48,296 nucleotides of DNA from Fimbriiglobus sp. (GTDB lineage: Bacteria > Planctomycetota > Planctomycetia > Gemmatales > Gemmataceae). Positions 35,085-46,042 of the stretch are shown here, piece after piece. A program made the position numbers and the translations under genes. Location: NCBI GenBank assembly GCA_022841795.1, contig JALHQU010000031.1:1-48296 (forward strand), given 5' to 3'. The notes under the pieces were generated by a model. That model worked only from the letters and a program-made list of their open reading frames with translations. It did no database searches and had not been told where the DNA came from. Numbering within the stretch: position 1 is the stretch's first letter; each line of letters starts with the position of its first letter.

Positions 35085-36272
35085 TCAGCCGTCGGCCGGC
35101 TTCCGCTTGAACAGCTTCCGCGCGCCGAGCAGCCCGGCCGCGACCGCCCCGAGGACCAACCCCGGTGGGGCCGGCACTGGGTCCGGGGGAGGCGGTGGGG
35201 GAGGTGACGGCGGGGGCGGCGACCCCGGTGGCGGGGGCGGAGGTACGAGTGGCGGCACGAGCGGCGGGGGCGGCGAACCAGGCGGTGGAGGCGGGGAGCC
35301 GGGCGGCGACGGACTGTTCGGGCTGATCGGGTTCGGCGTGCTACCGGACTCCGTGGTCGTGCCCCCGCCCCCACCCCCGCCGAAGAACCCGCCGCCAATG
35401 CCGCCGCCACCGAACCCACCCCCGCCGCCACCCAGCCCGGCGAGCGCGGTGCGGTTGCCGAGTAACCCGCCGCCGAGCGGCGAGAACCCGCCGCCCGTCG
35501 AGTCCTGGGTGTTGGCGAACGGCGCGTTCGCCTGCTGCACCCCGCCCCTAGGTCGCAGTGCTAACTGCGACTGGCCTGCCGTCCCGGTCGCGTCTGCCAC
35601 CCCGGTCAGGCGGAGCAGTTCCATCCCTGCCAGTTCCCGGCTGTCGAGGAACGGGGCGGGGTCGCCGGTCAGTTCGCCGAGGTACTGCTCGGCCGTGCGG
35701 ACGTACACCGGGGCGGCGTCCGCCGCCGGGTAATTCGCCTGGAACCCGCCGCTGAACAGGCTGTACGCCTGGCCGGCGGCCGGCTCGGTCGGCTCCTGGA
35801 GCAGTTCCCACAACGCCACCTGGAACGCCGGCGCCGTGGACGGGTTGTTCACCACGTCGGCGTAGCGGCGGCCGTACAGCTCGCGGACGCGGTCGGCCCG
35901 CTTCGCCGCCTGCTGCTCGCCCGCCGCGTCCGCCTTCAGCCCGGGGAAGTGCGGCGGTTTGCCGAAGCTCTCGATGGAGAACCCGTACTCGCGGCCGGGC
36001 ACCACCGGCACCAGCGGCTCGGCGCAGAACGTCCGCAGGTTCGGGTCGAACCCGACCGACCCGAGGGTGGTGTCCGGGAACTGCCAGTACAGCCAGCCGA
36101 CCGACTTTTCGTGCTCGGTGCCGCTCAGCTTGAAGCGGAACACGTCGCGGTCGGTCAGTTCGCGATACTGGATGGTCAGGTCCGGCCGCTGCTGTGCTTG
36201 GGCGGCGGACGCGACGGCGGTGGTGACGGCGGCGGACAGCCACCGGCGGAGGGAGGAGTTCCGTTCCTTCAT
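35085..36272 (-). CDS. Surface protein with thioester-like domain, Pro-rich stalk and PEP-CTERM-like tail
   Basis: A 395-residue exported protein (signal SAAVTTAVASAAQAQ). Residues 25-215 form a domain with RTFCAEPLVPV near residue 81 and APAFQVALWELLQEP near residue 151. The Cys and Gln are placed as in thioester-forming surface domains, where they crosslink (FC...FQ.A.WE). A Gly-rich segment (about 275-305) and a Pro-rich stretch (about 315-365) form a flexible stalk. The end is PVPAPPGLVLGAVAAGLLGARKLFKRK: a Pro motif, one membrane helix and a basic tail, as in PEP-CTERM sorting signals. It may be an anchored adhesin or matrix protein. The thioester reading rests on two motifs and needs a profile search. 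Confidence 0.75.
   Translation of the reverse strand: MKERNSSLRRWLSAAVTTAVASAAQAQQRPDLTIQYRELTDRDVFRFKLSGTEHEKSVGWLYWQFPDTTLGSVGFDPNLRTFCAEPLVPVVPGREYGFSIESFGKPPHFPGLKADAAGEQQAAKRADRVRELYGRRYADVVNNPSTAPAFQVALWELLQEPTEPAAGQAYSLFSGGFQANYPAADAAPVYVRTAEQYLGELTGDPAPFLDSRELAGMELLRLTGVADATGTAGQSQLALRPRGGVQQANAPFANTQDSTGGGFSPLGGGLLGNRTALAGLGGGGGGFGGGGIGGGFFGGGGGGGTTTESGSTPNPISPNSPSPPGSPPPPPGSPPPPLVPPLVPPPPPPGSPPPPSPPPPPPPDPVPAPPGLVLGAVAAGLLGARKLFKRKPADG
35160..35450. repeat. Low-complexity Pro/Gly coding tract
   Basis: Runs of CCG/CGG/GGC units within the gene at 35085-36272 encode the Gly-rich and Pro-rich stalk. The tract is likely to vary in length and makes long false open frames on the plus strand. 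Confidence 0.8.
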
Positions 36273-36446
36273 GACGAGACTCCGGGTCGGGCGAACCGGG
36301 CGCGAGGGCGACTGCCCGACCGAACGTCGCTACTCCATTCCCCGCAGATTACTCGGATTCCCGCGCCGCGGATAGTGGATTTACCAACGTCGTGCGGCGT
36401 GGCGGTCATTCACCGGAATGGTACACTGTGGGAAACGTAGCACTCA

Positions 36447-36469
36447 CGCCACTTCCGTGGCGGTTTTTT
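36447..36469 (+). terminator. Stand-alone terminator-like hairpin upstream of the radical SAM gene
   Basis: Stem CGCCAC (36447-36452), loop TTCC, GTGGCG (36457-36462), then GTTTTTT to 36469. It reads as a plus-strand intrinsic terminator in a gap between divergent genes, 95 bp before the start at 36564. A TACACT box lies just upstream at 36422-36427. This arrangement could be a leader attenuator or the end of a short RNA. Confidence 0.55.
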
Positions 36470-36563
36470 GATCGACCTCCGCCGGTTCGACGGACAAATC
36501 GACACGGGGTTATCGGGGTTGAGATTACAATAAACCCGCCAACCCGCTCCGTTCCTGCCGACC

Positions 36564-38648
36564 ATGAAAACGTCGAAGATTTCGCTCCCGCTCTGGACCG
36601 AGCGGTACGCCGCGCCGTTCGCCCCGATGTCGGCGGCGGAACTGCACGCCCGCGGGTGGGACTCGGTAGATGTGGTGTTCGTCACCGGCGACGCCTACAT
36701 CGACCACCCCAGCTTCGCCATGGCGATCCTGCACCGGGCGCTCGAACACGCCGGGTTCCGCGTGGCCATCCTGTCGCAGCCGGACTGGAAGACGGCCGAC
36801 CCGTGGCGGCAGTTCGGCCGCCCGCGGCTGTTCTTCGCCGTGTCCGCGGGGAACATGGACTCGCTCATCAACCACTACACCGCCAACAAGAAGGTGCGGA
36901 ACGACGACGCGTACAGCCCCGGCGGGCGGATCGGCCTGCGGCCGGACCGGGCGACATTGGTGTACAGCCAGCGGTGCCGCGAGGCGTTCCCCGGCGTGCC
37001 GGTCATCGCCGGCGGGGTGGAGGCGAGCCTGCGGCGGCTCGCCCACTACGACTACTGGTCCGACACGGTGAAGCGGTCGATCCTGCTCGACAGCAAGGCC
37101 GACCTGGTCGCCTACGGCATGGGCGAGGTGACCATCGTGGAGATCGCGAAGCGGTTGCAGGCCGGGCAGACGGTGAAGGAATTGCGCGACCTACGCGGCG
37201 TGGCCTACGCGCTGGGGGCGAAAGAGAGCGAGCAGTTCCTGGCGAGCCGGGAGCGTGAGCGACCGGAGGCAATAAAACCTCCGGTCGCTCACGCTCCCGG
37301 CTCGCCGGTCGTCATCCCCTCGTTCGAGGACGTGAAGGCCGACAAGCTGGCGTTCGCCGAGGCCACCCGCGTCATCCACCTGAACACCAACCCGTTCAAC
37401 GCCGCCGCCCTCGTGCAGTTCCACGACCGGCAGGCGGTGGTGCAGAACCCGCCGAACCTGCCGCTGTCGCAGGAGGAGATGGACCGCTACTACGACCTGC
37501 CGTACACCCGCCGCCCGCACCCGAGCTACGCCGAGCCGATCCCCGCGCACGAGATGATCAAGGACTCGATCACCATCATGCGGGGCTGCTTCGGCGGCTG
37601 CACGTTCTGCAGCATCACCGCCCACCAGGGGCGGATCATCCAGAACCGCTCGCCCGAGTCGATCCAGAAGGAGGCGGAGAAGATCGCCGCCGACCCGGAG
37701 TTCAAGGGGGTGGTGAGCGACGTCGGCGGGGCGACGGCCAACATGTACCGGATGCGGTGTACCCGCCCGGAGGTGGAGGCGAAGTGCAAGCGGCTGAGCT
37801 GCATCCACCCCACCATCTGCAAGCTGCTCGGCACCGACCACCGGCCGACGATCGACCTGATGAAGCGGGTCCGCCAAACGCCGGGCATCCGCAAGGTGTT
37901 CGTGGCGTCCGGCATCCGCATGGACCTGGCGCAACTGTCGCCGGAGTACGTTGAGGAGTTGGCGGCGCACCACGTCGGCGGGCGGCTGAAGGTGGCCCCG
38001 GAGCACACCAGCCCGCAGGTGCTGGACCTGATGAAGAAGCCGAGCATCGACAACTTCGGCGTGTTCGCCGACCAGTTCCACGCGGCGTCCGCCGCGGCGG
38101 GCAAGCCGAAGCAGCAGCTCGTGCCGTACTTCATCGCGTCCCACCCCGGCAGCACGGTGGCGGAGATGATCGACCTGGCCCTGTACCTGAAGCGGAACGG
38201 CTACCGCCCGGACCAGGTGCAGGATTTCATCCCCGCCCCGTTCGACATCGCCACCTGCATGTGGTACACCGGCCTCGACCCGTTCACCAAGAAGCCGGTG
38301 ACGATCGCCAGGGGGCTGTCCGACCGCAAGACGCAGCGGGCGCTCATGCAGTTCTTCAAACCGGAGAACTACTTCGCCGTGCGGCAGGCGCTGATCGAGT
38401 CCGGCCGGACGGACCTGATCGGCGGGTGCGACGGGCTGATCCCGGCCAACCCGCCGAAGGAGGCGCTCGACGCCCGGCGGAAGCAGGCGAACGCCGACCA
38501 CTACCACACCGTCGCCAACCCCGCGAAAGGCGAGCAACCCGGCGAACGGTCGGTGCCCCCAGGGGTGAAGCATGCTGGCTACCGGCCGAAACGCAGCACC
38601 CAGAAACGGCGGCAGGGGAAGCGGAAAGGGAAACCAGGCGCGGCGTGA
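36564..38648 (+). CDS. YgiQ-family radical SAM protein
   Basis: A 694-residue protein of the YgiQ family. The radical SAM cluster motif is CFGGCTFCS (C-x3-C-x2-C) near residue 340, within MRGCFGGCTFCSITAHQGR. The N-terminal part has the cobalamin-like region of the family (VDVVFVTGDAYIDHPSF, RPRLFFAVSAGNMDS), and the C-terminal part has the RVRQTPGIRKVFVASGIRMD and VAPEHTSPQVL blocks. The reaction is unknown. Residues of about 226-248 (SRERERPEAIKPPVAHAPGSP) are encoded by family-A palindrome copy 3 and have no place in the family's usual sequence. The insertion keeps the frame and falls between conserved blocks, so the enzyme may still work. The C-terminal tail is very basic. Confidence 0.93.
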   Translation: MKTSKISLPLWTERYAAPFAPMSAAELHARGWDSVDVVFVTGDAYIDHPSFAMAILHRALEHAGFRVAILSQPDWKTADPWRQFGRPRLFFAVSAGNMDSLINHYTANKKVRNDDAYSPGGRIGLRPDRATLVYSQRCREAFPGVPVIAGGVEASLRRLAHYDYWSDTVKRSILLDSKADLVAYGMGEVTIVEIAKRLQAGQTVKELRDLRGVAYALGAKESEQFLASRERERPEAIKPPVAHAPGSPVVIPSFEDVKADKLAFAEATRVIHLNTNPFNAAALVQFHDRQAVVQNPPNLPLSQEEMDRYYDLPYTRRPHPSYAEPIPAHEMIKDSITIMRGCFGGCTFCSITAHQGRIIQNRSPESIQKEAEKIAADPEFKGVVSDVGGATANMYRMRCTRPEVEAKCKRLSCIHPTICKLLGTDHRPTIDLMKRVRQTPGIRKVFVASGIRMDLAQLSPEYVEELAAHHVGGRLKVAPEHTSPQVLDLMKKPSIDNFGVFADQFHAASAAAGKPKQQLVPYFIASHPGSTVAEMIDLALYLKRNGYRPDQVQDFIPAPFDIATCMWYTGLDPFTKKPVTIARGLSDRKTQRALMQFFKPENYFAVRQALIESGRTDLIGGCDGLIPANPPKEALDARRKQANADHYHTVANPAKGEQPGERSVPPGVKHAGYRPKRSTQKRRQGKRKGKPGAA
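37241..37306. repeat. Palindromic element, family A, copy 3, in frame inside the radical SAM gene
   Basis: Perfect inverted repeat with 29-bp arms (37241-37269 and 37278-37306) and an 8-nt loop, the most complete family-A copy. It adds about 22 codons with no stop and no frame change. Confidence 0.95.
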
Positions 38649-38810
38649 CGCACGCCGCCGGGTCACCGCCAGAGTTCGCCCGCGAACTTGCAGGGTTGTG
38701 AGCAGTTCCTCGACCTTCTTCGCCGATTTTCCCCATTTCGACCGCGATTATCCCCAGAATGATCTCCCGAAGTGAGATGATGCCGCCCACATTCCTTCCG
38801 AGGTGTCGCC

Positions 38811-41588
38811 GTGTTCCGCCTCCCCCTCGCAGCCGCCTTCGCCCTGGCGGTCGTCGCCCCTTTGCCCGCTGCCGACAAGCCGCTGAAGGTGTTCATCCTG
38901 GCCGGGCAGTCGAACATGCAGGGGCACGCCAGCGTAACCACGTTCGACAGCATGGCCGACGACCCGAAGGCGGCCCCGCTGCTGAAGGCGATGCGCGGGC
39001 CGGACGGCAAGCCGCGGGTGTGCGAGAAGGTGCGGATCACGTCGGTCGGCTGCCAGGGCGACGCCTACACCGACCTGAAAGAGCAGACGGGCAAACTGAC
39101 GGTCGGCTACGGCGCGTTCGGCGTGGAGGGGAATCGCATCGGGCCGGAGTACACGTTCGGCCTGACGATGGAAGACCGGCTCGGCGAACCCATCCTCATC
39201 ATCAAGACCTCGTGGGGCGGCCGCAGCCTGCACACCGACTTCCGCCCGCCGAGCGGCGGCCCGTTCGAGTGGAGCGAGGCCGAGCTGGCCCGGCGGAAAA
39301 AGCGGGGCGAGGATATCGAGAAGGTGAAGGCGGAGAAGGTGAAGGCGACGGGCGTGTACTACCGCGAGATGATCGCCCACACCAAGAAGGTGCTCAAGGA
39401 CATCAAGCGGGTGGTGCCCGACTACGACGAGAAGAAGGGGTACGAGCTGGCCGGGTTCGTCTGGTTCCAGGGGTTCAACGACTACGTCGGCCATTCGGAG
39501 TACCCGGACCACGACAAGCCCGGCGGGTACGACCTGTACGCCGACCTGTTGGCCCACTTCATCCGTGACGTGCGGAAGGATTTGTCCGCCCCGAAGCTGC
39601 CGTTCGTCGTCGGCGTCATGGGCATCGACGGCCTGAAGGGCGACAAGAAAGTCCCGATGATGCACTTCCGGGCGGCCCAGCGGAAGGCGGCGGCGCTCCC
39701 CGAGTTCAAGGGGACCGTGTTCGCGGTCGAGACGGCGTCGTTCTGGGATGACGACCTGGACGCGCTCGCGCAGCGGAAGGAGCGGTTGTACGACAAGCTG
39801 GAGCAGGGGTTCCGCAAGGCGACGCCGAAGCCCACGGAGCCGGAGAAGGAGGCGGCCCGCAAGAAAGCGCTGGACGAGGAGTTCAAACCGGAGGAGTTGA
39901 AGCGGCTGAAGGCGGGCGTGTCGAACGGCGGGTACCACTACCTCGGCGCCGCCAAGATTCTGGCGCCGATCGGGAAGGCGTTCGCCGACGTGCTGCTCGA
40001 CCCGGCCAGGGCGGAGAAACCGCCCGCCAAACAGCCGGACAAAACACCCACGCCGGCGGAGATGGCCGGCTACCTGCTCGTCCCGCACGACAGGGTGGAC
40101 AAGAAGTACAACGGCGGGTTCTCCATGTATGTGGCGGCGTGGCCGCTGCTGAAGCACTACCCCGGCCAGGACTTCCAGAGCGGGCTGTTCGGCACCTGGA
40201 TGTTCGCCCAGTACGACGGGAAGAAGCCCGATAAGATTTACTCCGACATTGAAGGCGGCCTCGGCTGGTGGCGGGACACCCGGTTCGCCACCGAGACGCC
40301 GAAGTTCATCATGGGCGGGGTGGCGCTCGAGTTCAGCGAGTGGGCGAACGGCCCCGGCGCCGGCAAGGGCCGCGACTGGAAGAAGCCCAACGGCAAGTAC
40401 GCCGTCGCCCAACTCAGCCCGTGGGTGCTGTGGCCGCCGGACGGCCTGAACCTGAAACAAGGCACGAGCGGCGAGCTGTTCGGGTACGGCTACCTGCCGC
40501 TGCCGCTGACCGCCGCGAAGACGACAACCGCCGGCAAGGACGTGCCGACCGGCAACCAGTGCTGGACGCTGTTCCTGAACACCGGCAACTTCAAGGGGCC
40601 GGTGACGTTCTTCCTGCCGCACTTCTGGTCGAAGCCGACCGGCGAGAAGCCGGAGTTGGGCGGGCTGTTCCTCGACACCCGGCCGTCCGACCCGAACAAG
40701 GCGGTGCAGATGGAGACGCAGCACGTGCCGGCGTACACCGCCACCGACGCGAAGGGCGACACCTACGCCCGCGTCGCCCCCACGTTGTTCCCGGCGAAGC
40801 CGGATGGCGACGCCCCGCTCATTCACCGCATCACCGCGTACAGCAAGGCCGCACTCTGGGATGGGGTGGAAGCGTGGTTCAACGGCGGGAAAGAGGTGTC
40901 CGGCACCATCGATTCAAAGGCGTCGGCCGTCCACACGTTCAAGGGCGGCGGCGGAGCGACGTGGCAGATCTACCCGCCGAACACGCCCCGCGAGAAGAAG
41001 GTGCCGGTGGCGTGGAACTCGTTCGCCACGCCGACCGCCCTCGACGACACCACCTACGGGTACAAGTGGGCGAAGGAGACGGTGACGACGGACGGGGCGA
41101 CGGTCACACTGCCCGAATACTACCGCCGGGAGAAGGACGCCAAAGACAAGGAGCGGTGGGTGGTGGTGAGTGCGAAGGACGTGCCGGCCGAGACCGGACT
41201 GGCGAAGGTGGTGTTCCCCCAGAAGAAGACGGCCAAGCCGCAGCCGTATGTGACACCGGACGAGGCGGACAGTTGCTGGAAGAAGCCGGGGCCGGCGGCC
41301 GGGCCGTTCGAGGCGAAGTTGGGGGACGGCAGCGTGGTGACGTACTCCTGGTATCGGTTCGCCGACCAGCCCGCCCTGCTGAACGCCGACCTGACCGCCG
41401 CCGAACGCGAGACGCTTCAGAAGCGGATCGAGTTGCTGCACAAGACGTGGACGAAGGACCGCGAGTACCTGCCCCCGCCGACCGTCGGCAAGCTGGCCGA
41501 CCTCGACCCGGCCGTTCTCGTCACCCCACCGAAGGGTTTAGAAATCGGGTACGTCCCGATCGTCTCCCGCCAGGGGGTGAAGGAGTAG
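38811..41588 (+). CDS. SASA-type esterase fused to a large unassigned domain
   Basis: A 925-residue exported protein with a GTG start (GAGG about 8 nt upstream) and a signal peptide (RLPLAAAFALAVVAPLPAAD). Residues 25-400 are a sialate O-acetylesterase-like (SASA, SGNH-fold) domain: FILAGQSNMQGHA with the nucleophile Ser, IIKTSWGGRSLHTDF, and VWFQGFNDYVG; YHYLGAAK near residue 382 probably holds the catalytic His. Residues of about 405-925 are another region (VAAWPLLKHYPGQDFQSGLFGTWM, PKFIMGGVALEFSEWANG, NQCWTLFLNTGNF) that I do not recognise. It is rich in Trp and Gly and may be a second catalytic or carbohydrate-binding part. A role in removing acyl groups from polysaccharide is likely. It is convergent with the esterase gene. 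Confidence 0.82.
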   Translation: MFRLPLAAAFALAVVAPLPAADKPLKVFILAGQSNMQGHASVTTFDSMADDPKAAPLLKAMRGPDGKPRVCEKVRITSVGCQGDAYTDLKEQTGKLTVGYGAFGVEGNRIGPEYTFGLTMEDRLGEPILIIKTSWGGRSLHTDFRPPSGGPFEWSEAELARRKKRGEDIEKVKAEKVKATGVYYREMIAHTKKVLKDIKRVVPDYDEKKGYELAGFVWFQGFNDYVGHSEYPDHDKPGGYDLYADLLAHFIRDVRKDLSAPKLPFVVGVMGIDGLKGDKKVPMMHFRAAQRKAAALPEFKGTVFAVETASFWDDDLDALAQRKERLYDKLEQGFRKATPKPTEPEKEAARKKALDEEFKPEELKRLKAGVSNGGYHYLGAAKILAPIGKAFADVLLDPARAEKPPAKQPDKTPTPAEMAGYLLVPHDRVDKKYNGGFSMYVAAWPLLKHYPGQDFQSGLFGTWMFAQYDGKKPDKIYSDIEGGLGWWRDTRFATETPKFIMGGVALEFSEWANGPGAGKGRDWKKPNGKYAVAQLSPWVLWPPDGLNLKQGTSGELFGYGYLPLPLTAAKTTTAGKDVPTGNQCWTLFLNTGNFKGPVTFFLPHFWSKPTGEKPELGGLFLDTRPSDPNKAVQMETQHVPAYTATDAKGDTYARVAPTLFPAKPDGDAPLIHRITAYSKAALWDGVEAWFNGGKEVSGTIDSKASAVHTFKGGGGATWQIYPPNTPREKKVPVAWNSFATPTALDDTTYGYKWAKETVTTDGATVTLPEYYRREKDAKDKERWVVVSAKDVPAETGLAKVVFPQKKTAKPQPYVTPDEADSCWKKPGPAAGPFEAKLGDGSVVTYSWYRFADQPALLNADLTAAERETLQKRIELLHKTWTKDREYLPPPTVGKLADLDPAVLVTPPKGLEIGYVPIVSRQGVKE

Positions 41589-41702
41589 GCGTACTTTGCC
41601 TCTCCGCCCGAGGAGTTGATCGTGGAGCGCGTGCTGGGCATCGGGGGTGAGTTTTTTTCGGCCCGCCCCACGGAGACCCCTGGCGACCTGGTGCAGCCCG
41701 GT

Positions 41703-42818
41703 CTACTTCCCCTTCTTCTCCCTGTACCCCTTCCACGTCCACTCGATGGCGTGCGGGAGGAACTGCCCCTGGGCCTTGCCGTCGCAGTGGCCGGACCCCT
41801 GGCAGAACAGGTACTGGTACTCGTACCCCTTCTCCTTCAGCACCTTCGCCATGCGGTGGTTGGCCTCCACCCAGTCGTGCATGTTGTCCCGCATCGCGTT
41901 CGGGTTGAACAAGTCCTTGTCGCCGACCTGGATGAAGATGCGGAGCGGCTTCTTCGCCTCCTTCGGGATGAGCGTCTCGTGGAACCCCCACGCCCCGTCC
42001 GGGTACTTGTCGTCGAACGGCCACGCCTGGTTGACGAACGTGCCGGAGGTGGTGAGCACGCGGTGGTACAGGTCGGTGCGGAACCACGCCATGATGAGCG
42101 CGCACGACCCGCCGGAGCTGCACCCCATCGCCGCCCGCCCGTCCGGGTCTTTGGTCAGCTTCACCTTGCACGTCTTCTCCACCCGCGGCAGCACCTCGTC
42201 CTCGATGTAGGTGGCGTAGTCGCCGTTCATATTGTCGTACTCCTTGCCCCGCTCGTGCCCCTGGGCGTCGCCCCCGCCGTTGGCGATGGAGACGAGCACG
42301 ATCGGCGGGATCCGCTTCTGGTGAATCAGGTTGTCGAGGATGGTCTTGTAGTCGGTGGCTTGTTTGGGGCCGTCGTGAACCACCATGAACGGCGCCTCGG
42401 TGCCCTCCTTGTACCCGGCGGGGACGTACACCCCGATCTTCCGCTTGTAGTCGATGGTCTTCGTTTCGACGATCAGCGTCTTCGGGTTCTTCGGATCGGG
42501 CTTCCCGAATTTATCCTTGCCGTTCTCGTCCTTCAGGCGGGAGATGCCGGGGTTGAACAGCTTCGTCTCTTTCGAGTCGATCTCGAACTGCTCCACCTTC
42601 CCCTCGGGCACGTCCTTCACCTTCGTGCGCTCCACGGCCGGGCTGTACTTCGGGCCGATGACGAAGTTGTCGTGGGCATCGAGCGGCGGGGTCTCCCCCT
42701 CCTTCAGCACCTTGAACGGCGGGGCGGCCTTGTCGTCGTACTTCCGCACCGGCTGGGCGGTGGCAACGCCGCAAGCGGCGAACGCGGCGATCAGGATGAG
42801 TCGGGAGATTGCGGACAT
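41703..42818 (-). CDS. Secreted esterase, alpha/beta-hydrolase (esterase D/PF00756 type)
   Basis: A 371-residue protein. The ATG at 42818 is chosen because it gives a signal peptide (AISRLILIAAFAACGVATAQ) and has GAGG 5 nt upstream. The hydrolase part starts near residue 120 (KIGVYVPAGYKEGTEAPFMVVHDGP). The nucleophile Ser is in GCSSGG near residue 236; Asp in IQVGDKDLF and His in GSGHCDG complete the likely triad. Enzymes of this family cleave feruloyl or other ester bonds. It lies beside the SASA esterase fusion, convergent, with 114 bp between them, which suggests both act on acylated polysaccharide. It is divergent from katG. Confidence 0.9.
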   Translation of the reverse strand: MSAISRLILIAAFAACGVATAQPVRKYDDKAAPPFKVLKEGETPPLDAHDNFVIGPKYSPAVERTKVKDVPEGKVEQFEIDSKETKLFNPGISRLKDENGKDKFGKPDPKNPKTLIVETKTIDYKRKIGVYVPAGYKEGTEAPFMVVHDGPKQATDYKTILDNLIHQKRIPPIVLVSIANGGGDAQGHERGKEYDNMNGDYATYIEDEVLPRVEKTCKVKLTKDPDGRAAMGCSSGGSCALIMAWFRTDLYHRVLTTSGTFVNQAWPFDDKYPDGAWGFHETLIPKEAKKPLRIFIQVGDKDLFNPNAMRDNMHDWVEANHRMAKVLKEKGYEYQYLFCQGSGHCDGKAQGQFLPHAIEWTWKGYREKKGK

Positions 42819-42918
42819 GAACCCCTCGTCGGTGTGGAAGGCGGGAGACGTCGCTAGGCTACTCATCCGCCACCGCTCCGGTCAGGCCACGGTTGCCGGC
42901 CGCGAATCGCAGGGGTAA

Positions 42919-45189
<2,271 letters not shown>

Positions 45190-45204
45190 GGCGGCGTGAA
45201 CTTT

Positions 45205-45247
45205 CCAGGGCAGGCGGTTGACCGCCGCGGCTCGCCGCCTGCCCTGG
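45205..45247. repeat. Inverted repeat after katG
   Basis: Perfect 13-bp arms (CCAGGGCAGGCGG at 45205-45217 against 45235-45247) with a 17-nt loop, which itself can pair with the arms (GGCGG, TTGA, CCGCC). It starts 15 bp after the katG stop. It may end or stabilise the katG transcript; there is no T-run. Confidence 0.75.
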
Positions 45248-45265
45248 TTGCTTGGTGCGAGCGCT

Positions 45266-45296
45266 TTGTCACGAACCGTGTTGGACGCGGTATACT
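45266..45296 (+). promoter_or_regulatory. Candidate sigma-70 promoter of the four-gene chain
   Basis: TTGTCA (45266-45271) and TATACT (45291-45296) separated by 19 nt, 19 bp before the start at 45316. The spacer is slightly long. Confidence 0.35.
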
Positions 45297-45315
45297 TTTG
45301 GGAAGGAGGTGGCGA

Positions 45316-45711
45316 ATGAAACCGAACACGGTCGAGAACACGAAGATCGACGAGTCGATCCGCGCCAACAACGAACTCCGCGAGATGGTACTGAAAGCCA
45401 GCGATCTGTTCTGGGAGAACTATTTCCCCGACTCGGCAACTGATTCCCCGCCCCCTCCTTCACTCAGTTGGCGGCTCGAACCCCGTCACGGTGGGGTCTG
45501 GGCCACGGTGTCCGAAAAGGACGACTTGGGGGAACGGTCATCGCCTCACTTCTTCTCCCAGGAGGATCTGTTCGACAAACGTGCGCGGACAATCGGAACA
45601 CTCCAGATGCTGTCCGAGGTGCTGGCCTATCGCTCGCGGCAACGAAAGCCGGTGATCGACGCCCTGATCCGAGCGATGGAGGAGGGGAATGCTCTCCAGC
45701 AAGCCGACTGA
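45316..45711 (+). CDS. Small protein of unknown function
   Basis: A 131-residue protein with no family I recognise. The ATG at 45316 has GGAGG 7 nt upstream; the longer in-frame start lies in the katG hairpin. The chain starts with a charged helical part (DESIRANNELREMVLKASDLFWENYFP), has a Pro-rich turn (DSPPPPSLSWRLEP), and ends with a helix (DALIRAMEEGNALQQAD). No signal or membrane segment is visible. It overlaps the next gene by 23 bp. Local base composition is visibly less GC-rich than in katG, which may mean recent acquisition. Confidence 0.7.
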   Translation: MKPNTVENTKIDESIRANNELREMVLKASDLFWENYFPDSATDSPPPPSLSWRLEPRHGGVWATVSEKDDLGERSSPHFFSQEDLFDKRARTIGTLQMLSEVLAYRSRQRKPVIDALIRAMEEGNALQQAD

Positions 45712-46042
45712 ACTCGCCAAGCAGTTGAGCTCCGAACTCGAATCCATCAAAGGGCGACTTGCACTCCTGGAGCAGCGGCTTCAAGAGTACGGGCTGTTCG
45801 AACTGTCGAAATCGGTGGCCACGATAGCGAAACAGGTCGAGACCCTGACTGGTGGTTCCGACACGCTGATCGACTTGGGGAAGTCAGTCGCCGTGCTGGA
45901 AGACCGGGTGAACAAACTAGAAAAGCGTGACGAAGAGGCCAGCAAGCGTGGCTGGCAGTTCGTGTACATCATTGTCGGTGCGGTACTCGCTCTCGGCTCA
46001 TCCTTTCTCGTCCAACTCGTGTTCTACTTCCTCAAAAAATGA
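45689..46042 (+). CDS. Small coiled-coil protein with C-terminal membrane segment
   Basis: A 117-residue protein: a helical coiled-coil region from about residue 8 to 85 (ELAKQLSSELESIKGRLALLEQRL, then LEDRVNKLEKRDEE) followed by one membrane segment (FVYIIVGAVLALGSSFLVQLVFYFL, about 91-115) and a Lys-Lys end. The start has AGGGG upstream inside the preceding gene, with a 23-bp overlap, and its stop overlaps the next start by 4 bp. The layout is like small tail-anchored or XhlA-type proteins, but no family is certain. Its position suggests co-translation with the upstream unknown gene. Confidence 0.72.
   Translation: MLSSKPTELAKQLSSELESIKGRLALLEQRLQEYGLFELSKSVATIAKQVETLTGGSDTLIDLGKSVAVLEDRVNKLEKRDEEASKRGWQFVYIIVGAVLALGSSFLVQLVFYFLKK

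Noticed and set aside
35068-35733. Plus-strand frame with Gly/Pro repeats opposite the thioester-like gene
   Set aside because: The repeat tract is low complexity in all frames; only the minus-strand frame has a signal peptide and sorting tail.
41589-41702. Terminator in the gap between the convergent SASA and esterase genes
   Set aside because: A T-run is present near 41653-41659, but I could not find a convincing stem directly before it.
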